Assembly (NCBI GenBank): GCA_024345305.1
Contig: BRON01000006.1
Coordinates: forward strand, 682,001 to 746,000
DNA length: 64,000 nucleotides
Reading direction: 5' to 3'
Source: Mrakia gelida
Lineage: Eukaryota; Basidiomycota; Tremellomycetes; Cystofilobasidiales; Mrakiaceae
Positions 1 through 11,905 of this stretch are shown piece by piece; positions within the stretch are counted from its first letter, which is position 1, and each line of letters opens with the position of its first letter. Below the pieces are notes generated by a model that was not told the DNA's origin, ran no database searches, and was given only the letters and a program-made list of their open reading frames with translations. A program made the translations under genes and the position numbers.

Positions 1-793
1 CCAGACGTGGTAGAGAGGTCCAAGCCTGCGAGTCAACGAAGAAGAAAGTCAGCTGGACTATCCCCTTCGGCACTTCTAAGGAGCGACGCCTCGTCCCGTC
101 CCTCGAAGCTCACGTTCCTTCCTTCCTTGAGAGGGCCAGAAGGAAAACTCACCAGTAGTTGGACTTGTCGGTAGTGATCGGCATGGTGGTACACTCACTT
201 CCGGTAGCTGAATCCCAAGTCGTCGAAGCGCCGAAGTTGGCTGCAGAGAAGAAAATGAGAGCGAACGAACGAGGTCAGCGCGATCGCTCCGGTTCCCGTG
301 GCGGGCTGAACCCTTCTCCCCTCCCTCTAGAACGAGGATGAGCGAAGAGGACAACGACTCACAGCCTCCTACGATGGCATGCATATGCGAGGAGACGCTT
401 CCGGGCGAGAGGATAGGGTCGAGACGAGTGAAGGCGAGCGTCTTGATGTCTGGACGAACGTTCGGAAGGTTGAGGGAGAGTTTGGAGGTCAGCTGGGGTG
501 CTTCGAACGACAGAGTGGGTGGCGAGGGACAAGGAGATAGGTGCGAACGTACTAGGCTGAGCGATGACACTGCAAGAGAGCGACGAGGAAGAATAAGAAG
601 CGGGACGCGGACGGTAAGAACATCAGCCTCGGCCCTCACTCGTTCTTCTTCCCTCCCTCCCCTGCTTCCTTCCGTCCAGCTCTGTCCCTAGTAGGACTCA
701 CTCGTTTGCGACCTCGTACGAGTATCCTTGAGCTCGTACGTTCCCAGCGAGTGATATCAAGAGCGGCGAGACGAGGAGGGCGAGAGAACGCAT
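1..793 (-). CDS. DUF1996 family secreted protein (N-terminal part, runs off the window)
   Basis: The start at 793 opens a signal peptide (MRSLALLVSPLLISLAG...). The exon ending at 363 holds the DUF1996 hallmark TRLDPILSPGSVSSHMHAIV, and the exon at 240-153 continues with a Ser-Asn-Phe-Gly segment, a conserved Cys and a Lys-Ser-Asn-Tyr stretch. The exon from 25 to the window edge begins at the Trp-x-x-Pro-Leu-Tyr-His part. Family members are extracellular, often with WSC or carbohydrate-binding modules, and their biochemical role is not established. Introns 362-241 and 152-26 are frame-consistent with CTGAC or TTGAC branch sites. The first intron starts at 701, but its acceptor is unresolved: the best-looking acceptor, near 477, breaks frame, while one near 560 keeps it. 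The C-terminal two thirds lie outside the window. Confidence 0.82.
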
Positions 794-1858
794 GAGTTTC
801 GACGGGAGGCGGTGAGGCTGAAGATGGGGAGTTGTTGAAGGTTGAAGGTTGGGAAGGGAAGGAGGAAAGCGAATCGGGTGACTCTCGTATGTCTTGTTCG
901 GATCCGTGCCTGTCTCGGTGGTTTGAAATCAGCTCCAGATAAGGAACGAAGTGGTGCCTGGATTCGAGTCGAGTCGGAGTAGGCGAAGGTCAGCGAGTGA
1001 GATCATTGAGAGGATGCAGCGATAGGAGGATTTGAAGAGCTGCTTACCGAGACAGAGGATACACTATGGAGGTAGAGATCGAGCAGAGGTTGTTGGAGCA
1101 GAGCTTGGCGAAGAGGAGACGGTTCCATGAAAGAACGAAGGAAGGGAAGAAAGTTCGCGCCTCTTCCTCGCTGAGCAGCCGAAGAGGAGGAAGAAGAGCT
1201 CCTCCCTCCTCTCCTTTCCACTTTTTCGAGGCTGACAAGTTGGATTCAGATTCAGGTACATCAGTTCGTCGACCCGAAGGGTGGATATACCCAAGGGAGG
1301 TGAAGGAAGGGGAAGGGAAGCCATGAGACGTACCGAAGGAAGGAACCGAGGTTGAGCTCTCTCGATCTCTCGACCTTCCGCCATCCATGCTCCCGCTTCC
1401 AGCTCCACGGTCATTCGAGAGCCATACTGCAGGCCTGAAAGGGTCAGAAGGTCGCTTCCTCTGCGAGCGCAACCAGCTCAGGAGATGGCGTGGATGCTGG
1501 AAGGGAACAGCGACCCTCGAGAAGGTCGAAGGTCGTCGAGCTCGCAGCCTTTTTCGTCGAGCCTTGACGACCGAAGCGGCAGCCTTGAGCACAGAGACCA
1601 GCTTTCTCTCTTCATCGAGAAGGCTGCAGTGGACTCGTTCCACTGGTTTATCCCGTCTCTGACTCGCTGAATCTGTCGAGGCGAAGGTTTTTGAGCAGCG
1701 AGCGGTCCACTCTAGCTCGTCGCGTCCATCCGTCTCCTCATTCCCCTCTTCTCGCCTCTGATCTTTTCGAGCTCGATTTTCTTCGTCTCAAAGAGCAGAT
1801 CATACTATCACTCCTAACTGCTACTTCAAAAAGAAACAGAGCTCCTCCGAATACCAAC
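794..1858. other. Gap between dehydrogenase 3' end and DUF1996 gene; possible spliced 5' leader
   Basis: No open frame here resembles a protein. On the minus strand a well-formed intron is visible at 1047-958: GTAAGC donor, a CTGAC branch site and a CAG acceptor. It lies just upstream of the DUF1996 start, and none of the three frames joins it to that start codon. I therefore read it as an intron in the 5' leader. A second donor-like GTACGT at about 1335 could mark another leader intron. A short separate gene cannot be excluded. Confidence 0.4.
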
Positions 1859-3924
1859 TCAAAGCTCGATATCAGGCAGCTCGTATCCTCCTTGTCGCCG
1901 CACCTGCGTTGACGAACGAGACAGCTCCGTCAGTACCACAACGACCAACACCCTCATCAAAGACCCAAAACCCCGACGTGAAACTCACCTCGTCGAAAAT
2001 CTCCATCTGCAACAACGTCACGTCCAACTTCATCCTCTCGCTCTCCAACTTCCCATCCCTCAAACACCTCCCCACCTCATCAGCCATCCAGTACATCCCC
2101 CTCCCGGCAATCTTCCTCTCAACCGTCTCCTCCCTGGCTCCATCAGCGAAGAGCTTCAGCTTGTACGACTCCGGTCGGAAGCAAGGATGTTGAATCGAGA
2201 TCGTTCCCTTCGAGCCGTGGACGATGACCGACGCGCCGAAGGTTTCCGAGGTGATGGAGCAGCTGAGGATGGCCTGGGAAACGAAGAAGAGAAGAGACAA
2301 ACGATGGAGGTCAGGAGAGGGGAGAAGAATAAATGAGGAAGAGAAAGGGAAGGGAAACAGACCTGAGCTTTCGACTCGTCGTAGTTGAGGACGAACGCGG
2401 TTTGAGCGTCGACTTGAGTGGAGATGCTCTTGAGCTGAGTCTTTTGGATTGATGCTGAGATGGAGGAAGGAGGAGTGGTTGCAGCTCCTGGAACGAGGAG
2501 GAGAGGCCAGAGAAGAGGGTAGGAGCCACTGAGAGAAGAGGAAACGAAACGAGCGAGGTCGCGTGAGTTCGAGAACGCGTCGAGGAGTTGGGACTTTTCA
2601 CTTACAGGTCAAGGAGAGCTCCACCAGCCTACAAGGAGGGACACAAGGTCAGGAATGTATAAGTAAAAGCGGGGCAGACGAGGAGACGTACCATTTCTGG
2701 AGAGATGACCCGACTCGAGGACGGAAGAGCTGAGGGCGAAGAAGGTTCAGCTCGACTCTTCCACGAAAGCCACAGACGAGAGAGGGAAGACGAGCTCACT
2801 ATCGATCTCAGCATCCCATCCCAAGTCGGCGAAGCTGAAGAGACATTGGAATGAGTCAGAAAGTCAGTGGATATGCGAGCTTCGAGCGAGGTTGAGGCGA
2901 CTCACACTCGACGGACGTCTCCGATCTTCCCTCCTCGAACGAGCTCTTCGATTTCTTTAACGAGAGGTTGGAAGCGAGTCCAAACGGCTCTGAGAGAAAG
3001 AAAGGGCGGGCGTCAGCGAGGTTCTAAGGAAGGAGTAGCAGCAGGGCGAGGGTATCGAAGGAACTCACTCCATCAAAAACAAACCCTTCACTCGAGCGAG
3101 CTCGATTAGGACGCGAGCCTCCCGAGCTGTAGTAGTGAAAGGCTGGATAGGAGGAAGTTAGTGAAGCCCTGCTTCATTTCAGGAAGGTCGTAGAAGACTC
3201 ACCTTCTCACAAAGCACATGCTGAGGGGAAGAACAGCGATGGAAAGACGGGTCAGATTCTAGTCTACCCGGCGTTCTCTCCGATCTGAACCGACTGACCT
3301 TCCCTGCGAGCAGAGCAGCTTTGGTGGCAGCGTAGTGATGGGTATGCGTCGTGCCTTGAGGAGCGAGGAAGAAGGTTAGCTTCAGGACTTGAGATAGAAG
3401 GCGAGGTAAGCGAGAGAAGGAGGGAGGGAAGGGAGGGGGAGAGGGCGAGGTAGAGAGAGCTGACGGGCGGGGAGGGAGAGAAGGAAGAAACGAGACTGAC
3501 CGATGTACACCACGTCTACTGCCTCATCTGCGAACACTCCCTCGTAGCCAGCATAGGAAGTGCATCCAGCCTCGGTTCCTACATGATCTCGAACGAATTT
3601 GCGAGCGCGAAGGACGTCGCGAGATCCAACGGCGACGACGGAGTGCTTGATGGTTTCGTCTCCACCACTGAGACGAAAAACAAAGGGCAGAGGTCACCGA
3701 ACCCGTCAGCTCGTCGCTCCGAAGGGGTAGGTATAGTGCTAGGAAGAAGAGAAGAAGGAGGGAGACGAGCGTACGTCTGATGAGAAGGCAGCAGAAGATC
3801 TGTCACGAATGTCGAGCTGATGCCTCCCGGTCCGATTATTCTAAGAGGGGAGAAGGAGGTCAGCAGAGACGAGGTGAGGGAGAATATGGAGGATATGGAC
3901 TCGCCCCCAGTTGACGTTGTACAT
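1859..3924 (-). CDS. Gfo/Idh/MocA oxidoreductase, dihydrodiol / D-xylose dehydrogenase type
   Basis: NAD(P)-dependent dehydrogenase of the dimeric dihydrodiol dehydrogenase / D-xylose 1-dehydrogenase family, presumably cytosolic. Exon 1 (3924-3905) joins exon 2 (from 3840) to give the Rossmann motif NWGIIGPGGISSTF. Next come the VAVGSRD segment after beta-2, the CEKPFTTTAREARVL segment with the family EKP Lys, then LMEAVWTRFQP, FADLGWDAEI, and near the C-terminus the strand SETFGASVIVHGSKGTISIQ. The last exon reads VRRQGGYELPDIEL and stops at 1859. Total length is near the family norm of about 350-400 residues, in roughly nine exons. Substrate choice among trans-dihydrodiols, xylose and other sugars cannot be read from sequence. 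It is followed by the DUF1996 gene on the same strand, with about 1 kb between them. Confidence 0.9.
3841..3904 (-). other. GC-AG intron 1 of the dehydrogenase gene
   Basis: The 64-base intron starts GCGAGT and ends CTTAG, with a CTGAC branch site about 20 bases before the acceptor. Only the GC donor keeps the Rossmann glycine motif Trp-Gly-Ile-Ile-Gly-Pro-Gly-Gly in frame. Using the nearby GT (CGA/GTCC) shifts the frame and destroys it. Confidence 0.78.
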
Positions 3925-4181
3925 GGTTTGCTGTTGTTGAAACGACTGTTGTGGATGGAAGGAGGAAGGACGAAAGTTGAGCTCGAGCTCCTCCCTCGGT
4001 GGCCTTCTCCGAAGTGAGACCGGTCGCGAGGGAGGGGTCGGGCTGAGAAGGTTTTCTTTTCTGACTGGAGTGAAAGAGTCTGAAGACCGCACTTGAGTGG
4101 GATCAGGAGCCAATATCTTGAAGGGAAAGCGGAATTCTTGAAGCACTCAACTCGACTCGTCGACGACCTAAATCAGCCATC

Positions 4182-6198
4182 TCATGTCTTCCCTTCCTCG
4201 CCCTCTCCCATCCAACCAGGCAAGAACCCCCACCTCGTCTTCTCCTTCTCTCCGTCCCCAACGGGTCCATCCCTCCCCTTCTCCACCTCCCTCACCTCCT
4301 CCTCCCCAAGCTCCCAAACCTCCAACACCCTCCTCGACGCATCGAACTTCACTCTCCAAACCCGCTTCTTCCTACCAGCCTCCTCCTTCTCAGTGATGAT
4401 AACACGTCGAAGGAAAGCGAGCGCCTCTCCTGCCCAAGCGAGACAGACGGACGGGTGCCAGGCGTGGGATTTGCCTCGAACGAGACGAGGGATGACCATC
4501 GTTTGGAAGGATTGGAGGGAGGTGAGGAGGGGTGGGGAGGGTTGACGGAAGCCGATCACTATTTCCTGTGGAAGGACAAAGGTAGGAAATAGGAGAGGGG
4601 CTCAGGGTGAGGGAGGAAAAGAAAGCGAAGAGAAGAACGAGACGACGCGTCACGAACGGGGATGCCGAGGAGGAAGGATTGAGCCCAGTGTTTCAGGAGC
4701 TTCCTGATGAGATCGAAGGGAGAGAGCGTCGGTCAGGGAAGAGCACGGACGGAGGAGAGAAAGAAGGGAAGGGATGGGATAAGAACGAACTTCTCAAAGT
4801 TGACCTCGTCGCGTTCCGATCGGATAACCATGTTCGTCTTCAGTTCGACGGCCGTGTTCAGAGTCCCGTCATAGCTTCCTGCTCAACCCAGCCAGCCCTT
4901 ACGGTCAGTTATCAATCTCCCCATCGCGAAACAAGAAAGGAGGAGAGGGAAGACGGCGAAAACGAACCCTTCAAACAATCGACCTCTCCGCCGAGAACGA
5001 GTCTGATCCCAGCGAGCGAAGTCTTGACGACGGCACACCACTCGTTGTTGGTGTCGATGTCTCCTGACCATCCTGGAGGACGGTTTGGTGGTTGAGGGGT
5101 GGAGGATGTGGTACAGTAGGATTCGAAGGCGTAGCTGAAAGGACGACGCGACGAAGCGAAGAGGTGAAAGAGCTCCATCAGTATGGGGGACGTAGAGCAG
5201 GGACGGGAGGGAAGAGACTTACCCGTAGTAGCTGAAGAGCTTCTCGTTCGGATACGTGCTGTCGGAAAAGAAAGCGAGAGGAGAGGGAGGTTCGGTGAGC
5301 GTCGACGCAAGCGAGAGGAAGAGGGGAGGGAGGGAGGTTCAGGCAAGAGCACTAACCGTCTCGACGGATCGTCTGGAGGTTTATGTTGTTCGAGATAGAG
5401 GTTCCCATCTACTTCCATAGCGTTGAGTCTGTGACGCACAAGCGCGAGTCAGTCTTGGATTCTCGAAGAACGGAAAGGAGACTCGAAGTTGAGCTCGAAG
5501 CGAACGGGAGATTCCCAAACTCACTCCCATCCGTCCCTTTCCTCGTAGGGAGCTACCAGGAACTTGGTCAGGATGCCTCTCCAGGTGATGATGCCTGCGT
5601 AGTCGACGAAGTACAGAACGAGATGGGGGTAAAAGGAGAAGAAGACGAAGGATCAGCGTCGAGTGGTCGGTGAGCTCGGTTCATCAATCTCCTTCCTCCC
5701 CTTGTCGAAGAGCTCACCTTCCCTCCCCTTTCCCAGGACCTTCTGACCTCCAGCGCTGTCTTCCAGTACTCTCAAACTCTGTACGAGTCCATCTATCCCA
5801 GGGTTCTCTCCCTCGGAGGTTCCTTCCCTCCTCCAAACGACTCGTTCGAACCCTTCTCCGAGGTGAGCTCCGATGGGAGGAGATTTGAACGTGGCCAGAC
5901 CCGAGTTGTCGTGGATTTGAGTCCGACGAGAAGAGGAGGAGGAAGAGGAAGAAGAGGGAGATGCAGTCATAGAGAAGGTCGTCAAGGGAGTGGGTTGCTG
6001 GAAGGCAGGAGAGGGAGGAGGAGGAGAGGAAGGAGAGAGGCGAGCTGGGAGAGGGAGAGAGTGAAGTTGACGAGGTTGGGTTGTCATTGTTGGAGGATGT
6101 ATACGAGGGAGCAAAGATCCCGCTTCTTGAGCTTCTTCGGTAGGGGAGGTGAGAGGTCTCTTGGGGAGAGACGAGACGGAGGAGGAGGAGGAGGACAT
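4182..6198 (-). CDS. RAI1: Rai1/DXO family decapping nuclease
   Basis: Nuclear partner and activator of the 5'-3' exonuclease Rat1/Xrn2. The family removes incomplete 5' caps and hydrolyses 5' triphosphates. The start at 6198 opens a Ser/Pro-rich leader of about 85 residues, followed by DNSGLATFKSPPIGAHLGEG. Later exons give GIITWRGILTKFLVAPYEE, LNAMEVDGNLYLEQHK and SYAFESYCTTSS (motif II; the usual Lys of GYKFE is Ala). They continue with a Pro-Gly-Trp-Ser-Gly segment and GGEVDC (motif III, metal-binding Glu and Asp). Last come VELKTNMVIRSERDEVNFEKF (motif IV Glu-x-Lys) and the Trp-His-Pro C-terminal region. The stop is at 4182. Introns have canonical donors and CTGAC or CTGAT branch sites. 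The 5' end faces the unknown gene at 6520 across a 321-base shared promoter. Confidence 0.93.
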
Positions 6199-6519
6199 GG
6201 CCGTTGGAGATCAGGGAACGATCTCAAACGCGTCGTCGTCGTCAAGCTGGGCGTCTTCGCTCTTTTTTTTGGCGGCTGAAAAATTCTGAAGCAGGTTTGA
6301 GTCCTTCAAAGTCAAGACTCTTATATATACCACTCCAACATCACGTTCCAATTGTTTTTGCTTTTTCCGTTGAAACGTCCGTCCTGCTTTTTGGGATTTG
6401 AGCTTTGAGCTCTCCTCCTTCCTCCCTTCAAGCAACGACTGCATTCTCTCCCTCCCTCCCTCCCTTCTCCTCTTCTCTTCTCCTCTTCTCGTTCGGAGGG
6501 CTCTCTACCTCTGCTGTGG
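6199..6519. promoter_or_regulatory. Divergent promoter between RAI1 and the P-x-S/A-F-L protein A gene
   Basis: This 321-base gap separates two divergent starts. It contains a TATA-like TTATATATAC at 6321-6330, near-symmetric and so usable in either direction, about 123 bases from the RAI1 start and 190 from the other. A CTCCCTCCCTCC pyrimidine stretch at about 6449-6490 precedes the plus-strand start, as is common in fungal leaders. Function is inferred from position only. Confidence 0.55.
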
Positions 6520-9500
6520 ATGGCTCCCCCTAAAAGCCTGGGACTACTCGGTCAAGCGGTTCACAAGTCGCCGTTGTCGACTTTGTCGCTTTCACCTCGC
6601 CCTCTTCCTCCTCCCCTCAGCAGCTCCTCCTCCTCCTCCAAGCGTAGAGTTCGCCGCCCTCCGGCCTTCTTGCGGCAAGACAAGAGCAAGGACAAGGCCG
6701 TTGTCATGGAAACGGTGAGTTCTTTCTCTCGTGGAAAAGGAACGGAAGGAGAATGAGCTCGACGAGTTCCTTTTGAAGGAGGGAGGGAGGGAGCGAGCGA
6801 GGAGATGAAGGTGAACGAGACGAGCTCTTCGCCGTTCGATGCCTATGTACCAGTACACGAGAGAGCTCTCTCTCGCGCGTAGATATGCAAACGTCCCCTC
6901 AGGCGGACCTCTGTCTATCAGCTCATCTACTCCTGCTGCTTCCAAGCACGATCTCCGTTGATCTGACGAGCTCACGCCCTCCTCCTTTTTTTGGTTGGTC
7001 CTCTCCTCTCCCTTTCAGCCCTCGCCTCCCGTCCGACCTTCAACTCCTCAGCCCTCGGGCAAGAGGACTTCCAAACCCAGCCTATCAGAGAAGCTACCGT
7101 CAATATCAACCCTATCCCTCTCTCCTCCTCCTCCTCCCCGTTCTCTATCACCTCGGTCACCCTTCGCCCAAAGGCTCGTTCGTCCCTCGGAAGCTCAACC
7201 TCCCCCTCCTCCTCCTCCCTCAAAACCCGTCAAGCGCTCCTCCCTTGGATCTGTCAAGCCAGCAGACCGCAAGCGGCCGTTACCAGCATTACGGCGACCG
7301 CCTTCGTACCCCGAACGTCCCCCGAAACCCTCGTCGCTTTCGCCTCCAGCAGAGAAGAAGCAGAAGCTCGAGCCTCCCTCCTTCCTCCTCCAGCCTCGAG
7401 CGACGTCAGGCCTGGACTTCGACCTTGAGGATCCAGGATCTCCCCTTCCTCCGAAACTTCCAATCATACCACAACAACCAGACCCACCGCCGGCTCCTCT
7501 CCCTCCCACGCCGTCCTTCCTCCTCCAGAGCACGACGACTACACGGGAGACGACGACGCCTTCTCCCTCTCCTCCTCCCCCGATATCATCTCAACCCTCG
7601 GCGGTCCAGGACTCACCTGAACTCGTCACTCGTCGGATACCCCCTCCTCCTCGGCCAAGATCCCCTCTCATGCCTTCCAAAGCTCTTCCACAAGAGGAGA
7701 AACCCACGGCGTCGGTCTTTCGCCCTCCTCCTCCTCAACCCTCAACTCCAAAATCCTCCAAACCGCCGTTGACTCAAGCTCGACCACCAAGAGTCGTCCC
7801 ACAAGTCCTCAGACAGGATCGACCTCCTTCTTCGGTCTCAACTAACCCCTCACCGCCGTCTTTCCTCCTCCACAACGCGACGCGGAATCAGACGCGGACG
7901 ACCTCCCCTCTCACGCCCTTATCCCATACCACTCCATCGATACCTCCACCTCCACACAAGATCATCCAACCCGAATCCCAACCCGAGCTCGAACCCGAAC
8001 TCGAGCAGAAACCCAGATCTCCACCGCCTCCTCCCTCTCGTCTCGACGTTTTTCGGCCTCCTCGGTTACCTTCCGCTCCTCCGCTATCGCAGCCTCGGTC
8101 CCCCCATCGCTACAACCCCACACCTCTTCCGAAACTCGGTATCTCCCCTCCTCGTCCTCCACACCGTCCAGTCGACGTCGAACCAATACGGCCGGCACCC
8201 TTCTTCCTCGTCGCGAAGTCCTCTTCGACGACGACCCACGACGACGACGACGACGGGTGGTCGATGCCCACGAGATCCAGTTCCACTTCGGACTTCGGAT
8301 TACCTCCCTCGTTCGTGGAGGACTCCGGATCTTCCTCCCTCGGCTTTCATTCGCACCCTCCTCCCCCTCCTCCTCCCTTCTACTCCTTCACACCAACCAC
8401 ACCACCCAAATCGGAACGTCCCTCTCCAACCTCGTCCAAAGTTCCAACGTCGCCCAAAGTTCCAACGTGGTCACCCTCCCAGCAGGCTCTCCTCCAATCC
8501 TACGTCTCCCTCCCCACTCCTCCCTTCCCCATCGACCTCCTCGCGGAAATCCCTTTCTCCCACGTCAGCGAAGGAGAGTTCTTCGCCATCAGGTCGTACG
8601 TCCTCGACAACGGGAACCCTTTGGCCGTCGGAGGAGCGGACTGGCCGTACTGGAAGGCGAGCGATCTCGAGAAGACGGAGGTGTTGGATCTGCTCGCGTA
8701 CGAGAAAGTGATGTCGACGACCTACTCTGTCGCGGAGGGAGGGTTTGGGAAGGGTTGGTTCGACGATATGAGGTGGTCAGCGGATGGAGACGAGCAGTGG
8801 CAGAGGATGTTGTCGCTGGCGAGGTTCAGGCAGACCGTCGAGAAGCAGGGACCGGTGAGTGTCATTCCGGAGTTTTCGTTGGCGACGACGCGTCGTTCTT
8901 CGTCCTGAGCTTATCTTGCGTTCGTTCGTTGCTTTTACGCTCAGTCTTCGTCACCATCTGGGAAGCTCGCTTACTGGTCCGATGAAGAACTTCAAGCTCT
9001 TCGTCTCAACCTCGACGGACAACCCATCGACACCGCCATCAAGCACTACGTCTCGGACGTTCTGGTCTTCGATCCTCACCTCTCCGACCTCGAATGGTTC
9101 AGGCTCGAAGCTCGGTTCAAGACGGCCTCCCAGTTCTCCCTCTCCAACCTCATCAAAACCCTCACCGCCACCGAGAAGACTCGGCTTCTCAGGGTCGTCG
9201 AGGCGTTGACGGAGCGACAGACGATGAGCAAGAGCCAGCGGAGGGCGTGGAGGATGGGAAGCGAGGCTCGGAGAGCGTGGGGGATCATGTCGGACTTTGC
9301 GGCTTCGGTGGAGGAGGTCGATAGGGAGAAGGCCGCGAAGAGGTCCGCGAAGAAGAGGTTGATGAAGGAACTCTTGGCTCGATCGAGGAGGAAAACGACT
9401 TCTTTGACTTCTGAGGTGAGTTTCATAGGTTCCCTTTTTGGCTGGCTCGTGCTCGGAGGCAGTGGCGAGGAAGCAGTGGCGATCTCAGCTTGACTGACTC

Positions 9501-11540
9501 CCGGTTTCTCGTCCGCCTCGCACAATCTCAGGACGCGACTTCTCCATCGATTCTCCGCCGTTCACCATCGCCGAGCCTCAAGCCTCCCTCCCTCTCATCA
9601 GGGACAGGGAAGGAGAATCCTTTCTCGAACACCAATTTCTTCGACGTGAGTATCTTCATCGCTGCCTCGTTCGTTGCCCTCGAAGGAACCCGCGACGGAA
9701 CGAGCGCTGACTCTTTCCTTCCCCTTTTTCTCCCTCCCTTCCTTCTCCTCCTCCTCTGTTGCTCACTTCGCACGACAAGCTCCGGGCCTCTCCTCCTCAT
9801 TCATCGTCCAGATCATCCTCGACTCGGAATCGTTCACCTCTCGCTCCGACGCGTCTGCCGCCTTCGTCCCTCGCAGCAGAAGGGAGCCCTTGGTCGACTC
9901 GCCCAACCCCTTCCTTCCTCATACGGTCTCCGACTGGGTTGCCGAAGGAATGGCACGACGGCGGAGATCCCTACCGACCCAAGGTCCCTCCTCCCCGCTC
10001 GATTCTGAGCAACAACCCGATCCACTCCGTGAGTCTACCGATTCAACGTCCCAGACACCCGCATCTATCTCTCTCCCTGACCTCGAGCTGACCTCGTCTC
10101 TCTTCTCTCCCTCCTTTCTCATCCGACGACGCAGACCCGAAAGGCGACGCGTTCGATGATCCCTCCTCTTCCTCCTCCTCCCCCAGCTTGGAAACCTCGA
10201 AAACCCCCAGTTTGGGACAGGTCTCGTCGTCTCATGGACCCTCGCTCTCCTTCGGGTACCAGACAACCGTTCGAGTTCGGCTCGAAACGACGCGTTCCGT
10301 CTCTCAAGGTCTACCCTGCTCCCGCCCTGCTTTCGCGGAAACGCTTGCTGGACAAGGCCCGTTCCTCCCCCTTCGCTCCTCTCGATGGATCCGCTCTTAG
10401 AGAAGCTCACGGTCTCGACAACGTGAGTCCTTTTCTCCTCTCTCTCTCCCTCTCGTTCTCGTCGTCTCGAGTCCAATCGACCTGACCCGAATCGCTTGCC
10501 CTCTTCCTTGTCCCGCCCGACGCAACGTTTACGAACCCCAGTCCCTTGCGACCTCCCCACCTCCAGCATCCTCCCGTCCCAACTCGCACAACAACGGCAG
10601 CACCTCCACGAAACTCCTCCAACCTCTCCCCTCCAAACCCACGACCCTTCACCCACCCTTCCCCTTCGCCCTCTCCCTCCACACCCACAACCTCCTCAAT
10701 CGAATCCGAACCTCTCGTCTCCACCTCCCCAAACCAACTCGTGCCGTCCCAACCTCGACCTCCTTCCTCCTTCCCACCTCACCAACCTTCAAGTCCGACC
10801 TCCAGACCGAAACGGAAGCCTACTGGACCTTCCACGCTCAGAAGGACGGGATCTTCCTGAACGGGAAGAGGAAGAGGATGTATGTTGGGTTCTTGGAGAG
10901 GGCGGTAAGGAGGCTGGACAGCACGAAGGCGAGCGAAGGAGTGAGATGGGCGTGGAGGGAGCACGAGGTGAAGAAGAGTTTGGAGGTGTTGGGGTGGACG
11001 CCGGAGGAGAGGTTTAGGGTTTATTGCTCGTGGGGCAAGGGGAAGAGGTGGTTGGAGGAGTTGATGGAGAGGAAAAGGGTGAAGGGGTTGAGGAAGGGGA
11101 AGAAGCAGCAGCAACATCATCAGCACGCTCTCGTCGTCGCCAACGCCAACGTCCAAACCGACGCGACCGTCGAGCCCAAGGAGGAGGACGAAAGGATCGT
11201 CGGACCTCGATCTGGATCCGGAGCTGGAGCCGAAGCGGTGGTAGTGAGCGAGGCCGAACTAGCTAAGACGAGAGCGACCTTCGTGGCTGCTCGGGAGGAG
11301 GTTCGGAGGGAGAACGACAAGACGACGGGTAGTAGTCGGAGGACATCGACGAAGAGCACCGCAGGGAAGACTGGGCTCAGTGCTCGGTTCTCCGCTGCGA
11401 GGGAGGAGGCTCGTCTCGCTGAGGAGGAGAGGGAGTTGGAGGAGGAGGAGAAGAGGGTGGCTGAGAGGGAGAGATGGGAGGAGGAAAGGGACGCGGAGAG
11501 GGTCAAGAGGAGTAGTTTTAGATCTGGTTCTGGTTCATGA
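6520..11540 (+). CDS. Large proline-rich unknown protein A with repeated P-x-S/A-F-L motifs
   Basis: I do not recognise a family. Exon 1 (from 6520, MAPPKSLGLLGQAVHKS) is followed by a very large exon (about 7.0-8.85 kb) of Pro/Ser-rich disordered sequence. A more ordered segment (about 8475-9415) has helical, charged sequence such as PYWKASDLEKTEVLDLLAYE and LSDLEWFRLEARFKTA. Shorter exons follow, then a charged helical C-terminus (10800-11540) with TEAYWTFHAQKDGIFLNGK, a Gln/His run and a long Glu/Arg coiled-coil-like tail. The motif P-x-S/A-F-L recurs: PPAFLRQ (6658), PPSFLLQ (7373), TPSFLLQ (7508), PPSFLLH (7853), APFFLVA (about 8195), TPSFLIR (9905) and a looser TSFLLP (about 10760). The same motif fills the minus-strand protein at 13947-19330. 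Splicing between 9.6 and 10.5 kb is by eye. A scaffold or cytoskeletal/cell-cycle role is only a guess. Confidence 0.75.
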
Positions 11541-11905
11541 GTTTTTTTTTCTTAGTTGGGTTCGGTTCTAACAAGGGGAGGGCAGGGGAGAGGGAAGGAA
11601 GGAGGAGATGGAGAGATCCAAAGACGCGTCGATGCGAGAGATTCGCTCGCTCGTTGCCACCACCCGATGAGGAAACATAACCGATTCTGCTCAGAAGCTC
11701 CAAGGTGCTTCTCCTGATACCCCACTTCAAGACCGAAGGGGGAGACAGATCTTCGTATTCTCGTCGCGAAGGACGACCCTCCACGACGACCCAACCTCGT
11801 CAGCGCGAACGAAGCTCACCTCCCTTCGCTGACGGACCAAACTTCCTCCCTCCCACCCACCCACACCACCATCCCTCCCCTCCTTCTCAAAAGCTGGAAG
11901 CAACG
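11541..11905 (+). promoter_or_regulatory. Gap between protein A and WSS1 (same strand)
   Basis: It holds the 3' end of protein A and the WSS1 leader, which is rich in CCTCCC/CACCCACCC just before the start at 11906. An 8-base palindrome GACGCGTC lies near 11622. No gene seen. Confidence 0.4.

Noticed and set aside
1044..1643. A minus-strand 199-codon open frame as a gene
   Set aside because: Its amino-acid content follows no family, it lacks a sensible end, and it overlaps intron-like signals better read as a leader.
6995..7772. Overlapping long open frames in the proline-rich exon of protein A
   Set aside because: Low-complexity CCT/TCC codons leave all three plus frames open. Only the 6995-8908 frame continues into ordered sequence and splices in frame.
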